From Taudactylus pleione (Eukaryota > Chordata > Amphibia > Anura > Myobatrachidae), in contig JAUIMM010000188.1 in the NCBI GenBank assembly GCA_031769625.1, positions 10,717,001-10,781,000 on the forward strand: a stretch of 64,000 nt of DNA, written 5' to 3'. Numbering within the stretch: the stretch's first letter is position 1; each line of letters begins with the position of its first letter. The notes under the pieces were generated by a model, which saw only the letters and a program-made list of their open reading frames with translations, had not been told where the DNA came from and made no database searches. The position numbers and the translations under genes are program-made. Of the stretch, positions 10,580-22,192 are shown in pieces.

Positions 10580-13500
10580 CCCAGCACTTCTGCATCCAGT
10601 GCTCCTGTCCCCTTCTCCTCTGCACACCCCAGCACTTCGGCATCCATTGCTCCTGTCCCCTCCTCCTCAGCACAGCCCAGCTTAGCTCTACATCCAGTTC
10701 TCCTGTCCTCTCCTCCTCAGGACAGCCTACCACCTGCATCCAGTGCTCCTGTCCCTCCTCCTCAGCACAGCCCAGCACTTCTGCGTCCAGCTCTCCTGTC
10801 CCTGCTCCTCTGCACAGCCCAGGACTTCTGTATCCAGCACTCCTGTCCCCTCCTCCTCTGCACAGCCCAGCACTTCTGTATCCATTGCTCCTGTCCCCTC
10901 CTTCTCAGCATAGACCACCACTTCTACATCCAGTGCTCCTGTCCCCTCCTCCGCAGCACAGCCCAGCACTTCTACATCCAGTGCTCCTGTCCCTTCCTCC
11001 TCAGAGCAGCCCAGCACTTCTGTATCCAGTGCTCCTGTCCCCTCCTCCTCAGCACAGCCCAGCACTTCTGCATCCAGCTCTCCTGTCCCCTCCTCCGCAG
11101 CACAGCCCAGCACTTCTGCATCCAGCACTCTTGTCCCTCCTCCTCTGCACAGCCCAGGACTTCTACATCTAGCACTCCTGTCCCTACTCCTCAGCATAGA
11201 CCAGCACTTCTACATCCAGTGCTCCTGTCCCCTCCTCCTCAGCACAGCCCAGCACTTCTACATCCAGCACTCCTATCCCCTCCTCCACAGCACAGCCCAG
11301 CACTTCTGCATCCAGCACTCCTGTCCCTCCTCCTCTGCACAGCCCAGCACTTCTGCATCCAGCACTCCTGTCCCCTCCTCCACAGCACAGCCCAGCACTT
11401 CTGCATCCAGCACTCCTGTCCCCTCCTCCGCAGCACAGCCAAGCACTTCTGCATCCAGCACTAATGTCCCTCCTCCTTTGCACAGCCCAGCACTACTACA
11501 TCCAGCGCTCCTGTCCCCTCCTCCGCAGCACAGCCAAGCACTTCTGCATCCAGCTCTCCTGTCCCTCCTCCTCTGCACAGCCCAGCACTTCTACATCCAG
11601 TGCTCCTGTCCCCTCCTCCTCTGCACAGCCCAGCACTTCTGCATCCAGCACTCCTGTCCCCTCCTCCTCTGCACAGCCCAGCACTTCTACATCCAGCGCT
11701 ACTGTCCCCTCCTCCGCAGCACAGCCCAGCACTTCTGCATCCAGCTCTCCTGTCCCTCCTCTGCACAGCCCAGCACTTCTACATCCAGCGCTCCTGTCCC
11801 CTCCTCCACAGCACAGCCCAGCATTTCTACATCCAGCTCTCCTGTCCCCTCCTCCTTTGCACAGCCCAGCACTTCTGCATCCAGTGCTCCTGTCCCTCCT
11901 TCTCAGCACAGCCCAGCACTTCTTTATCCAGCACTCCTGTCCCCTCCTCCTCAGCACAGCCCAGCCTAGCTCTACATCCAGTGATCCTGTCCCTCCTCCT
12001 CTACACAGCCCAGCACTTCTGCATCCAGTGCTCCTGTCCCTGCTCCTCAGCACAGCCCAGCACTTCTGCATCCAGTGCTCCTGTCCCTGCTCCTCAGCAC
12101 AGCCCATAACTTCTGCATCCAGCTCTCCTGTCCCTGCTCCTCTGCACAGCCCAGCACTTCTGCATCTAGCACTCCTGTCCCCTCCTCAGCAGAGCCCAGC
12201 ACTTCTGCATCCAGTGCTCCTGTCCCCTTCTCCTCTGCACACCCCAGCACTTCGGCATCCATTGCTCCAGTCCCCTCCTCCTCAGCACAGCCCAGCTTAG
12301 CTCTACATCCAGTTCTCCTGTCCTCTCCTCCTCAGGACAGCCTACCACCTGCATCCAGTGCTCCTGTCCCTCCTCCTCAGCACAGCCCAGCACTTCTGCG
12401 TCCAGCTCTCCTGTCCCTGCTCTTCTGCACAGCCCAGGACTTCTGTATCCAGCACTCCTGTCCCCTCCTCCTCTGCACAGCCCAGCACTTCTGTATCCAT
12501 TGCTCCTGTCCCCTCCTTCTCAGCATAGACCACCACTTCTACATCCAGTGCTCCTGTCCCCTCCTCCGCAGCACAGCCCAGCACTTCTACATCCAGTGCT
12601 CCTGTCCCTTCCTCCTCAGAGCAGCCCAGCACTTCTGTATCCAGTGCTCCTGTCCCCTCCTCCTCAGCACAGCCCAGCACTTCTGCATCCAGCTCTCCTG
12701 TCCCCTCCTCTGCAGCACAGCCCAGCACTTCTGCATCCAGCACTCTTGTCCCTCCTCCTCTGCACAGCCCAGGACTTCTACATCTAGCGCTCCTGTCCCT
12801 TCTCCTCAGCATAGACCAGCACTTCTACATCCAGTGCTCCTGTCCCCTCCTCCTCAGCACAGCCCAGCACTTCTACATCCAGCACTCCTATCCCCTCCTC
12901 CACAGCACAGCCCAGCACTTCTGCATCCAGCACTCCTGTCCCTCCTCCTCTGCACAGCCCAGCACTTCTGCATCCAGCACTCCTGTCCCCTCCTCCACAG
13001 CACAGCCCAGCACTTCTGCATCCAGCACTCCTGTCCCCTCCTCCGCAGCACAGCCAAGCACTTCTGCATCCAGCACTAATGTCCCTCCTCCTTTGCACAG
13101 CCCAGCACTACTACATCCAGCACTCCTGTCCCCTCCTCCGCAGCACAGCCAAGCACTTCTGCATCCAGCTCTCCTGTCCCTCCTCCTCTGCACAGCCCAG
13201 CACTTCTACATCCAGTGCTCCTGTCCCCTCCTCCTCTGCACAGCCCAGCACTTCTGCATCCAGCACTCCTGTCCCCTCCTCCTCTGCACAGCCCAGCACT
13301 TCTACATCCAGCGCTCCTGTCCCCTCCTCCGCAGCACAGCCCAGCACTTCTGCATCCAGCTCTCCTGTCCCTCCTCTGCACAGCCCAGCACTTCTACATC
13401 CAGCGCTCCTGTCCCCTCCTCCACAGCACAGCCCAGCATTTCTACATCCAGCTCTACTGTCCCCTCCTCCTTTGCACAGCCCAGCACTTCTGCATCCAGT

Positions 13501-13809
13501 GCTCCTGTCCCTCCTTCTCAGCACAGCCCAGCACTTCTTCATCCAGCACTCCTGTCCCCTCCTCCTCAGCACAGCCCAGCCTAGCTCTACATCCAGTGAT
13601 CCTGTCCCTCCTCCTCTACACAGCCCAGCACTTCTGCATCCAGTGCTCCTGTCCCTGCTCCTCAGCACAGCCCATCACTTCTGCATCCAGCTCTCCTGTC
13701 CCTGCTCCTCTGCACAGCCCAGCACTTCTGCATCTAGCACTCCTGTCCCCTCCTCAGCAGAGCCCAGCACTTCTGCATCCAGTGCTCCTGTCCCCTCCTC
13801 CTAGCACAG
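10580..13809. repeat. Tandem duplication, 1,615-bp period
   Basis: Copies lie at about 10,580-12,194 and 12,195-13,809. They share the rare cttcggcatccattgctcc monomer, the cagcttagctct monomer, the agcactaatgtccc variant (about 11,460 and 13,075) and a 33-34 bp-scale gap in gctctcctgtccctcctctgc. One monomer of about 47 bp present near 12,050 is missing from the second copy, and cataac near 12,107 reads catcac in the second copy. Breakpoints are approximate. Confidence 0.88.
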
Positions 13810-14001
13810 CCCAGCACTTCTGCATCCAGTGCTCCTGTCCCTTCTCCTCAGCACAGACCAGCACTTATATATCCAGTGCTCCTGTCTCCTGCTCCTCAGC
13901 AAGGCCCAGCACTTCTGCATCCACTGCTCCTGTCCCTCCTCCTCAGCACAGCCCAGCACTTCTGCATCCAGTGCTCCTGTCCCCTCCTCCTCAGCACAGC
14001 C

Positions 14002-14191
14002 CAGCACTCCTGTCCCTCATCCTCAGCACAGCCCAGCACTTCTGCATCCAGTGCTCCTGTCCTTCTCCTCAGCACAGTACAGCAGTTCTACATCCAGTGC
14101 TCCTGTCCCCTCCTCCTCTGCACAGCCCAGCACTCCTGTCCCTCCTCCTCAGCACAGCACAGCACTCCTGTCCCTCCTCCTCAGCACAGCC
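14002..14191. repeat. Truncated 32-bp monomers, B core at 13.9 kb
   Basis: The three 32-bp monomers sit at the standard 136-bp spacing after the marker. The first reads gtccctcatcctcagc here, a private change. The layout is otherwise the same as in the other B cores. Confidence 0.87.
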
Positions 14192-14495
14192 CAGCACTTC
14201 TGCATCCTGTGCTCCTGTCCCCTCCTCCTCAGCACAGTCCAGCACTTCTGCATCCAGTACTCCTGTCCCCTGCTACTCAGCACATCCCAGCACTTCTGCA
14301 TCCAGCGCTCCTGACCCCACCTCCTCAGCACAGCCCAGCACTTCTGTATCCAGTGCTCCTGTCCCCTAATCCTCACCACAACCCAGCCTAGCTCTACATC
14401 CAGTGATCCTGTCCCTCCTCCTCAGCCCAGCCCAGCACTTCTGATCCAGTGCTCCTGTCCCTCCTCCTCAACACATCCCAGCACTTCTGCAACCA

Positions 14496-15247
14496 GTGCT
14501 CCTGTCCCCTCCTCCTCTGCACAGCCCAGCACTTCAGCATCCAGTGCTCCTGTCCCTTCTTCCTCAGCACAGCCCAGCACTTCTACATCCAGTGCTTCTG
14601 TCCCCTCCTCCTCAGCACAGCCCAGCACTTCTGAATCCAGCGCTCCTGTCCCTGCTCCTCTGCACAGCCCAGCAGTTCTACATCCAGTGCCCCTGTCCCT
14701 CCTCCTCTGCACACCCCAGCACTTCTGCATCCAGTGCTCCTGTCCCCTCCTCCTCTGCACACCCCAGCACTTCGGCATCCATTGCTCCTGTCCCCTCCTC
14801 CGCAGCACAGCCCAGCACTTCTGCATCCAGCTCTCCGGTCCCTCCTCTGCACAGCCCAGCACTTCTGCAACCAGTGCTCCTGTCCCCTCCTCCTCTGCAC
14901 AGCCCAGCACTTCAGCATCCAGTGCTCCTGTCCCTTCTTCCTCAGCACAGCCCAGCACTTCTACATCCAGTGCTTCTGTCCCCTCCTCCTCAGCACATCC
15001 CAGCACTTCGGAATCCAGCGCTCCTGTCCCTGCTCCTCTGCACAGCCCAGCAGTTCTACATCCAGTGCCCCTGTCCCTCCTCCTCTGCACACCCCAGCAC
15101 TTCTGCATCCAGTGCTCCTGTCCCCTCCTCCTCTGCACACCCCAGCACTTCAGCATCCATTGCTCCTGTCCCCTCCTCCGCAGCACAGCCCAGCACTTCT
15201 ACATCCAGCGCTCCTGTCCCCTCCTCCACAGCACAGCCCAGCACTTC
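14496..15247. repeat. Tandem duplication, ~376-bp period (about 8 monomers)
   Basis: The series cctcctctgcacagcccagc, cttcagcatcc, cttctacatcc with gcttctgtcccc, cttctgaatcc/cttcggaatcc, and cttcggcatcc is read through twice in succession. The first run starts at about 14,496 and the second about 376 bp later. A shortened monomer with tctccggtccctcctctgc (about 14,830) marks the junction. Confidence 0.75.
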
Positions 15248-15807
15248 TGCATCCAGTGCCACTGTCCCTCCTTCTCAGCACAGCCCAGCACTTCTTCATC
15301 CAGCACTCCTGTCCCCTCCTCCTCAGCACAGCCCAGCCTAGCTCTACATCCAGTGATCCTGTCCCTCCTCCTCTACACAGCCCAGCACTTCTGCATCCAG
15401 TGCTCCTGTCCCTGCTCCTCAGCACAGCCCAGCACTTCTGCATCCAGTGCTCCTGTCCCTGCTCCTCAGCACAGCCCATCACTTCTGCATCCAGCTCTCC
15501 TGTCCCTGCTCCTCTGCACAGTCCAGCACTTCTGCATCCTGCACTCCTGTCCCCTCCTCAGCAGAGCCCAGCACTTCTGCAACCAGTGCTCCTGTCCCCT
15601 CCTCCTTAGCACAGCCCAGCACTTCTGCATCCAGTGCTCCTGTCCCTTTATTCTCAGCACAGACCTGCACTTATATATCCAGTGCTCCTGTCCCCTGCTC
15701 CTCAGCAAGGCCCAGCACTTCTGCATCCACTGCTCCTGTCCCTCCTCCTCTGCACAGCCCAGCACTTCTGCATCCAGTGCTCCTGTCCCCTCCTCCTCAG
15801 CACAGCC

Positions 15808-15997
15808 CAGCTCTCCAGTCCCTCCTCCTCAGCACAGCCCAGCACTTCTGCATCCAGTGCTCCTGTCCTTCTCCTCAGCACAGTACACCAGTTCTACATC
15901 CAGTGCTCCTGTCCCCTCCTCCTCTGCACAGCCCAGCACTCCTGTCCCTCCTCCTCAGCACAGCACAGCACTCCTGTCCCTCCTCCTCAGCACAGCC
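15808..15997. repeat. Truncated 32-bp monomers, B core at 15.7 kb
   Basis: The same three-monomer cluster is present 136 bp after the marker. The first monomer has diverged to cagctctccagtccctcc but keeps the 32-bp length, so the truncation predates this substitution. Confidence 0.86.
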
Positions 15998-16447
15998 CAG
16001 CACTTCTGCATCCAGTGCTCCTGTCACCTCCTCCTCAGCACAGTCCAGCACTTCTGCATCCAGTACTCCTGTCCCCTGCTCCTCAGCACATCCCAGCACT
16101 TCTGCATCCAGCGCTCCTGTCCCCTCCTCCTCAGCACAGCCCAGCACTTTTGCATCCAGTGCTCCTGTCCCCTAATCCTCACCACAACCCAGCCTAGCTC
16201 TACATCCAGTGATCCTGTCCCTCCTCCTCAGCCCAGCCCAGCACTTCTGATCCAGTGCTCCTGTCCCTCCTCCTCAACACATCCCAGCACTTCTGCAACC
16301 AGTGCTCCTGTCCCCTCCTCCTCTGCACAGCCCACCACTTCAGCATCCAGTGCTCCTGTCCCTTCTTCCTCAGCACAGCCCAGCACTTCTACATCCAGTG
16401 CTTCTGTCCCCTCCGCCTCAGCACAGCCCAGCACTTCTGAATCCAGC

Positions 16448-17045
16448 GCTCCTGTCCCTGCTCCTCTGCACAGCCCAGCAGTTCTACATCTAGTGCCCCT
16501 GTCCCTCCTCCTCTGCACACCCCAGCACTTCTGCATCCAGTGCTCCTGTCCCCTCCTCCTCTGCACACCCCAGCACTTCGGCATCCATTGCTCCAGTCCC
16601 CTCCTCCTCAGCACAGCCCAGCTTAGCTCTACATCCAGTGCTCCTGTCCTCTCCTCCTCAGGACAGCCTAGCACCTGCATCCAGTGCTCCTGTCCCTCCT
16701 CCTCAGCACAGCCCAGCACTTCTGCATCCAGCTCTCCTGTCCCTGCTCCTCTGCACAGCCCAGCAGTTCTACATCCAGTGCCCCTGTCCCTCCTCCTCTG
16801 CACACCACAGCACTTCTGCATCCAGTGCTCCTGTCCCCTCCTCCTCTGCACACCCCAGCACTTCGGCATCCATTGCTCCAGTCCCCTCCTCCTCAGCACA
16901 GCCCAGCTTAGCTCTACATCCAGTGCTCCTGTCCTCTCCTCCTCAGGACAGCCTAGCACCTGCATCCAGTGCTCCTGTCCCTCCTCCTCAGCACAGCCCA
17001 GCACTTCTGCATCCAGCTCTCCTGTCCCTGCTCCTCTGCACAGCC
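16448..17045. repeat. Tandem duplication, 285-bp period (about 6 monomers)
   Basis: The monomer cagcagttctacatc appears at 16,476 and again at 16,761, a shift of 285 bp. Both are followed by the cttcggcatcc, cagcttagctct and ggacagcctagcacctgc monomers in the same order. One member reads accacagcac near 16,803 where the other reads accccagcac. Confidence 0.82.
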
Positions 17046-18194
17046 CAGGACTTCTGTATCCAGCACTCCTGTCGCCTCCTCCTCTGCACAGCCCAGCACT
17101 TCTGTATCCATTGCTCCTGTCCCCTCCTTCTCAGCATAGACCACCACTTCTACATCCAGTGCTCCTGTCCCCTCCTCCACAGCACAGCCCAGCACTTCTA
17201 CATCCAGTGCTCCTGTCCCTTCCTCCTCAGAGCAGCCCAGCACTTCTGTATCCAGTGCTCCTGTCCCCTCCTCCTCAGCACAGCCCAGCACTTCTGCATC
17301 CAGCTCTCCTGTCCCCTCCTCCGCAGCACAGCCCAGCACTTCTGCATCCAGCACTCCTGTCCCTCCTCCTCTGCACAGCCCAGGACTTCTACATCTAGCG
17401 CTCCTGTCCCTACTCCTCAGCATAGACCAGCACTTCTACATCCAGTGCTCCTGTCCCCTCCTCCTCAGCACAGCCCAGCACTTCTACATCCAGCACTCCT
17501 ATCCCCTCCTCCACAGCACAGCCCAGCACTTCTGCATCCAGCACTCCTGTCCCTCCTCCTCTGCACAGCCCAGCACTTCTGCATCCAGCACTACTGTACC
17601 CTCCTCCACAGCACAGCCCAGCACTTCTGCATCCAGCACTCCTGTCCCCTCCTCCGCAGCACAGCCAAGCACTTCTGCATCCAGCACTCCTGTCCCTCCT
17701 CCTTTGCACAGCCCAGCACTACTACATCCAGCGCTCCTGTCCCCTCCTCCGCAGCACAGCCAAGCACCTCTGCATCCAGCTCTCCTGTCCCTCCTCCTCT
17801 GCACAGCCCTGCACATCTACATCCAGTGGTCCTGTCCCCTCCTCCTCTGCACAGCCCAGCACTTCTGCATCCAGCACTCCTGTCCCCTCCTCCTCTGCAC
17901 AGCCCAGCACTTCTACATCCAGCGCTCCTGTCCCCTCCTCCGCAGCACAGCCCAGCACTTCTGCATCCAGCGCTCCTGTCCCCTCCTCCACAGCACAGCC
18001 CAGCATTTCTACATCCAGCTCTCCTGTCCCCTCCTCCTTTGCACAGCCCAGCACTTCTACATCCAGCGCTCCTGTCCCCTCCTCCACAGCACAGCCCAGC
18101 ACTTCTGCATCCAGTGCTCCTGTCCCTCCTTCTCAGCACAGCCCAGCACTTCTTCATCCAGCACTCCTGTCCCCTCCTCCTCAGCACAGCCCAG

Positions 18195-19640
18195 CCTAGC
18201 TCTACATCCAGTGATCCTGTCCCTCCTCCTCTACACAGCCCAGCACTTCTGCATCCAGTGCTCCTGTCCCTGCTCCTCAGCACAGCCCTGCACTTCTGCA
18301 TCCAGTGCTCCTGTCCCTGCTCCTCTGCACAGCCCATCACTTCTGCATCCAGCTCTCCTGTCCCTGCTCCTCTGCACAGCCCAGCACTTCTGCATCCAGC
18401 ACTCCTGTCCCCTCCTCAGCAGAGCCCAGCACTTCTGCATCCAGTGCTCCTGTCCCCTCCTCCTTAGCACAGCCCAGCACTTCTGCATCCAGTGCTCCTA
18501 TCCCTTCTCCTCAGCACAGACCAGCACTTATATATCCAGTGCTCCTGTCCCCTGCTCCTCAGCAAGGCTCAGCACTTCTGCATCCACTGCTCCTGTCCCT
18601 CCTCCTCAGCACAGCCCAGCACTTCTGCATCCAGTGCTCCTGTCCCCTCCTCCTCAGCACAGCCCAGCACTCCTGTCCCTCCTTCACAGCACAGCCCAGC
18701 ACTTCTGCATCCAGTGCTCCTGTCCTTTTTCTCAGCACAGTACAGCAGTTCTACATCCAGTGCTCCTGTCCCCTCCTCCTCTGCACAGCCCAGCACTCCT
18801 GTCCCTCCTCCTCAGCACAGCACAGCACTCCTGTCCCTCCTCCTCAGCACAGCCCAGCACTTCTGCATCCAGTGCTCCTGTCCCCTCCTCCTCAGCACAG
18901 TCCAGCACTTCTGCATCCAGTACTCCTGTCCCTGCTCCTGAGCACATCCCAGCACTTCTGCATCCAGCGCTCCTGTCCCCTCCTCCTCAGCACAGCCCAG
19001 CACTTCTGCATCCAGTGCTCCTGTCCCCTAATCCTCACCACAACCCAGCCTAGCTCTACATCCAGTGATCCTGTCCCTCCTCCTCAGCCTAGCCCAGCAC
19101 TTCTGATCCAGTGCTCCTGTCCCTCCTCCTCAACACATCCCAGCACTTCTGCAACCAGCGCTCCTGTCCCCTCCTCCTCTGCACAGCCCAGCACTTCAGC
19201 ATCCAGTGCTCCTGTCCCTTCTTCCTCAGCACAGCCCAGCACATCTACATCCAGTGCTTCTGTCCCCTCCTCCTCAGCACAGCTCAGCACTTCCGAATCC
19301 AGCGCTCCTGTCCCTGCTCCTCTGCACAGCCCAGCAGTTCTACATCCAGTGCCCCTGTCCCTCCTCCTCTGCACACCCCAGCACTTCTGCATCCAGTGCT
19401 CCTGTCCCCTCCTCCTCTGCACACCCCAGCACTTCGGCATCCATTGCTCCTGTCCCCTCCTCCTCAGCACAGCCCAGCTTAGCTCTACATCCAGTGCTCC
19501 TGTCCTCTCCTCCTCAGGACAGCCTAGCACCTGCATCCAGTGCTCCTGTCCCTCCTCCTCAGCACAGCCCAGCACTTCTGCATCCAGCTCTCCTGTCCCT
19601 GCTCCTCTGCACAGCCCAGGACTTCTGTATCCAGCACTCC
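18195..19640. repeat. B core copy at 18.2-19.6 kb (~2,857-bp shift of the 15.3-kb copy)
   Basis: This block repeats 15,337-16,780 at a shift of 2,856-2,858 bp. It carries tatatat at 18,529 and the same tail monomers. Two private changes are tcccttctcc preceded by ctcctatccc near 18,497 and a missing C near 18,930 (gtccctgctcctgagc). The tatatat state places it with the 13.7- and 15.5-kb copies, not with the taaatat copies. Confidence 0.82.
18665..18854. repeat. Truncated 32-bp monomers, B core at 18.5 kb
   Basis: The cluster lies at 18,665, 18,791 and 18,823, the same relative spacing (0, 126 and 158 bp) as in B copy 1. The first monomer reads ccttcacagc, a private change. Confidence 0.87.
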
Positions 19641-20570
19641 TGTCCCTTCCTCCTCAGAGCAGCCCAGCACTTCTGTATCCAGTGCTCCTGTCCCCTCCTC
19701 CTCAGCACAGCCCAGCACTTCTGCATCCAGCTCTCCTGTCCCCTCCTCCGCAGCACAGCCCAGCACTTCTGCATCCAGCACTCCTGTCCCTCCTCCTCTG
19801 CACAGCCCAGGACTTCTACATCTAGCGCTCCTGTCCCTACTCCTCAGCATAGACCAGCACTTCTACATCCAGTGCTCCTGTCCCCTCCTCCTCAGCACAG
19901 CCCAGCACTTCTACATCCAGCACTCCTATCCCCTCCTCCACAGCACAGCCCAGCACTTCTGCATCCAGCACTCCTGTCCATCCTCCTCTGCACAGCCCAG
20001 CAATTCTGCATCCAGCACTCCTGTCCCCTCCTCCTCAGCACAGCCCAGCACTTCTGCATCCAGCTCTCCTGTCCCCTCCTCCGCAGCACAGCCAAGCACT
20101 TCTGCATCCAGCACTCCTGTCCCTCCTCCTTTGCACAGCCCAGCACTACTACATCCAGCGCTCCTGTCCCCTCCTCCGCAGCACAGCCAAGCACTTCTGC
20201 ATCCAGCTCTCCTGTCCCTCCTCCTCTGCACAGCCCAGCACTTCTACATCCAGTGCTCCTGTCCCCTCCTCCTCTGCACAGCCCAGCACTTCTACATCCA
20301 GTGCTCCTGTCCCCTCCTCCGCAGCACAGCCCAGCACTTCTGCATCCAGCTCTACTGTCCCTCCTCCTCTGCACAGCCCAGCACTTCTACATCCAGTGCT
20401 CCTGTCCCCTCCTCCTCTGCACAGCCCAGCACTTCTGCATCCAGCACTCCTGTCCCCTCCTCCTCTGCACAGCCCAGCACTTCTACATCCAGCGCTCCTG
20501 TCCCCTCCTCCACAGCACAGCCCAGCATTTCTACGTCCAGCTCTCCTGTCCCCTCCTCCTTTGCACAGCC

Positions 20571-20618
20571 TATTACAATAGCACGAATCGCTCCTGTACC
20601 CTCCGCAGCAGCCCAGCC
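20571..20618 (+). repeat. Strongly diverged 48-bp monomer, copy 1
   Basis: This monomer reads tattacaatagcacgaatcg in its head, where the consensus is cagcacttctgcatccagtg; only 8 of 20 positions agree. The remaining 28 positions agree at 23. It is still exactly 48 bp and in register with its neighbours, so it is not an insertion. In the [16 protein letters not shown] frame it reads [16 protein letters not shown]: the Ser residues change while Thr, Ala, Pro, Val and Gln are kept. It is the only clearly non-canonical head I found in the window besides its own duplicate. Confidence 0.9.
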
Positions 20619-22144
20619 CAGCACTTCTGCATCCAGTGCTCCTGTCCCTGCTTCTCAGCACAGCCCAGCACTTCTGCATCCAGCACTCCTGTCCCCTCCT
20701 CCTCAGCACAGCCCAGCCTAGCTCTACATCCAGAGATCCTGTCCCTCCTCCTTTACACATCCCAGCACTTCTGCATCCAGAGCTCCTGTCCTCCCCTCCT
20801 CAGCACATCCCAGCACTTCTGCATCCAGTGCTCCTGTCCCTCCTCCTCTGCAAAGCCCAGCACTTCTGCATCCAGTGCTCCTGTCCTCTCCTCCTCTGCA
20901 CAGCCCAGCACTTCTACATCCCGTGCTCCTGTCCCTCCTCCTCTGCACAGCCCAGCACTTCTGCATCCAGTGCTCCTGTCCCCTCCTCCTCTGCACAGCC
21001 CAGCACTTCTGCATCCAGTGCTCCTGTCCCCTCCTCCTCAGCACATCCCAGCACTTCTGCATCCAGTGCTCCTGTCCCTCCTTCTCAGCACAGCCCAGCA
21101 CTTCTGCATCCAGTGCTCCTGTCCCTCCTTCTCAGCAGAGCCCAGCACTTCTGCATCCAGTACTCCTGTCCTCTCCTCCGCAGCACATCCCAGCACTTCT
21201 GCATCCAGTGCTCCTGTCCCTTCCTCCTCAGAGCAGCCCAGCACTTCTGTATCCAGTGCTCCTGTCCCCTCCTCCTCAGCACAGCCCAGCACTTCTGCAT
21301 CCAGCTCTCCTGTCCCCTCCTCCGCAGCACAGCCCAGCACTTCTGCATCCAGCACTCCTGTCCCTCCTCCTCTGCACAGCCCAGGACTTCTACATCTAGC
21401 GCTCCTGTCCCTACTCCTCAGCATAGACCAGCACTTCTACATCCAGTGCTCCTGTCCCCTCCTCCTCAGCACAGCCCAGCACTTCTACATCCAGCACTCC
21501 TATCCCCTCCTCCACAGCACAGCCCAGCACTTCTGCATCCAGCACTCCTGTCCCTCCTCCTCTGCACAGCCCAGCAATTCTGCATCCAGCACTCCTGTCC
21601 CCTCCTCCTCAGCACAGCCCAGCACTTCTGCATCCAGCTCTCCTGTCCCCTCCTCCGCAGCACAGCCAAGCACTTCTGCATCCAGCACTCCTGTCCCTCC
21701 TCCTTTGCACAGCCCAGCACTACTACATCCAGCGCTCCTGTCCCCTCCTCCGCAGCACAGCCAAGCACTTCTGCATCCAGCTCTCCTGTCCCTCCTCCTC
21801 TGCACAGCCCAGCACTTCTACATCCAGTGCTCCTGTCCCCTCCTCCTCTGCACAGCCCAGCACTTCTACATCCAGTGCTCCTGTCCCCTCCTCCGCAGCA
21901 CAGCCCTGCACTTCTGCATCCAGCTCTACTGTCCCTCCTCCTCTGCACAGCCCAGCACTTCTACATCCAGTGCTCCTGTCCCCTCCTCCTCTGCACAGCC
22001 CAGCACTTCTGCATCCAGCACTCCTGTCCCCTCCTCCTCTGCACAGCCCAGCACTTCTACATCCAGCGCTCCTGTCCCCTCCTCCACAGCACAGCCCACC
22101 ATTTCTACGTCCAGCTCTCCTGTCCCCTCCTCCTTTGCACAGCC

Positions 22145-22192
22145 CATTACAATAGCACGAATCGCTCCTGTACCCTCCGCAGCAGCCCAGCC
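22145..22192 (+). repeat. Strongly diverged 48-bp monomer, copy 2
   Basis: This is the duplicate of the monomer at 20,571, shifted by 1,574 bp. It differs at the first base (c for t) and otherwise carries the same attacaatagcacgaatcg head and ccgcagcagccc tail. Its presence here follows from the 1,574-bp tandem duplication, so it is not independent evidence of a second divergence event. Confidence 0.9.

Larger units (their letters stand above)
13745..16606. repeat. Duplicated B cores, 1,806-bp period
   Basis: The core starting near 13,745 recurs 1,806 bp later at about 15,551. Both copies have tatatat rather than taaatat in the marker monomer (13,866 and 15,672), so they share a common derived state. 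Homology runs for about 1.05 kb, to about 14,800 and 16,606. The first copy then continues with an extra, internally duplicated tail before the second begins. Confidence 0.82.

Noticed and set aside
13866..13872. TATA-box-like tatatat in B cores
   Set aside because: It is a point variant of the head in three neighbouring copies, and the other five cores read taaatat. No transcription-start context or downstream gene is present.
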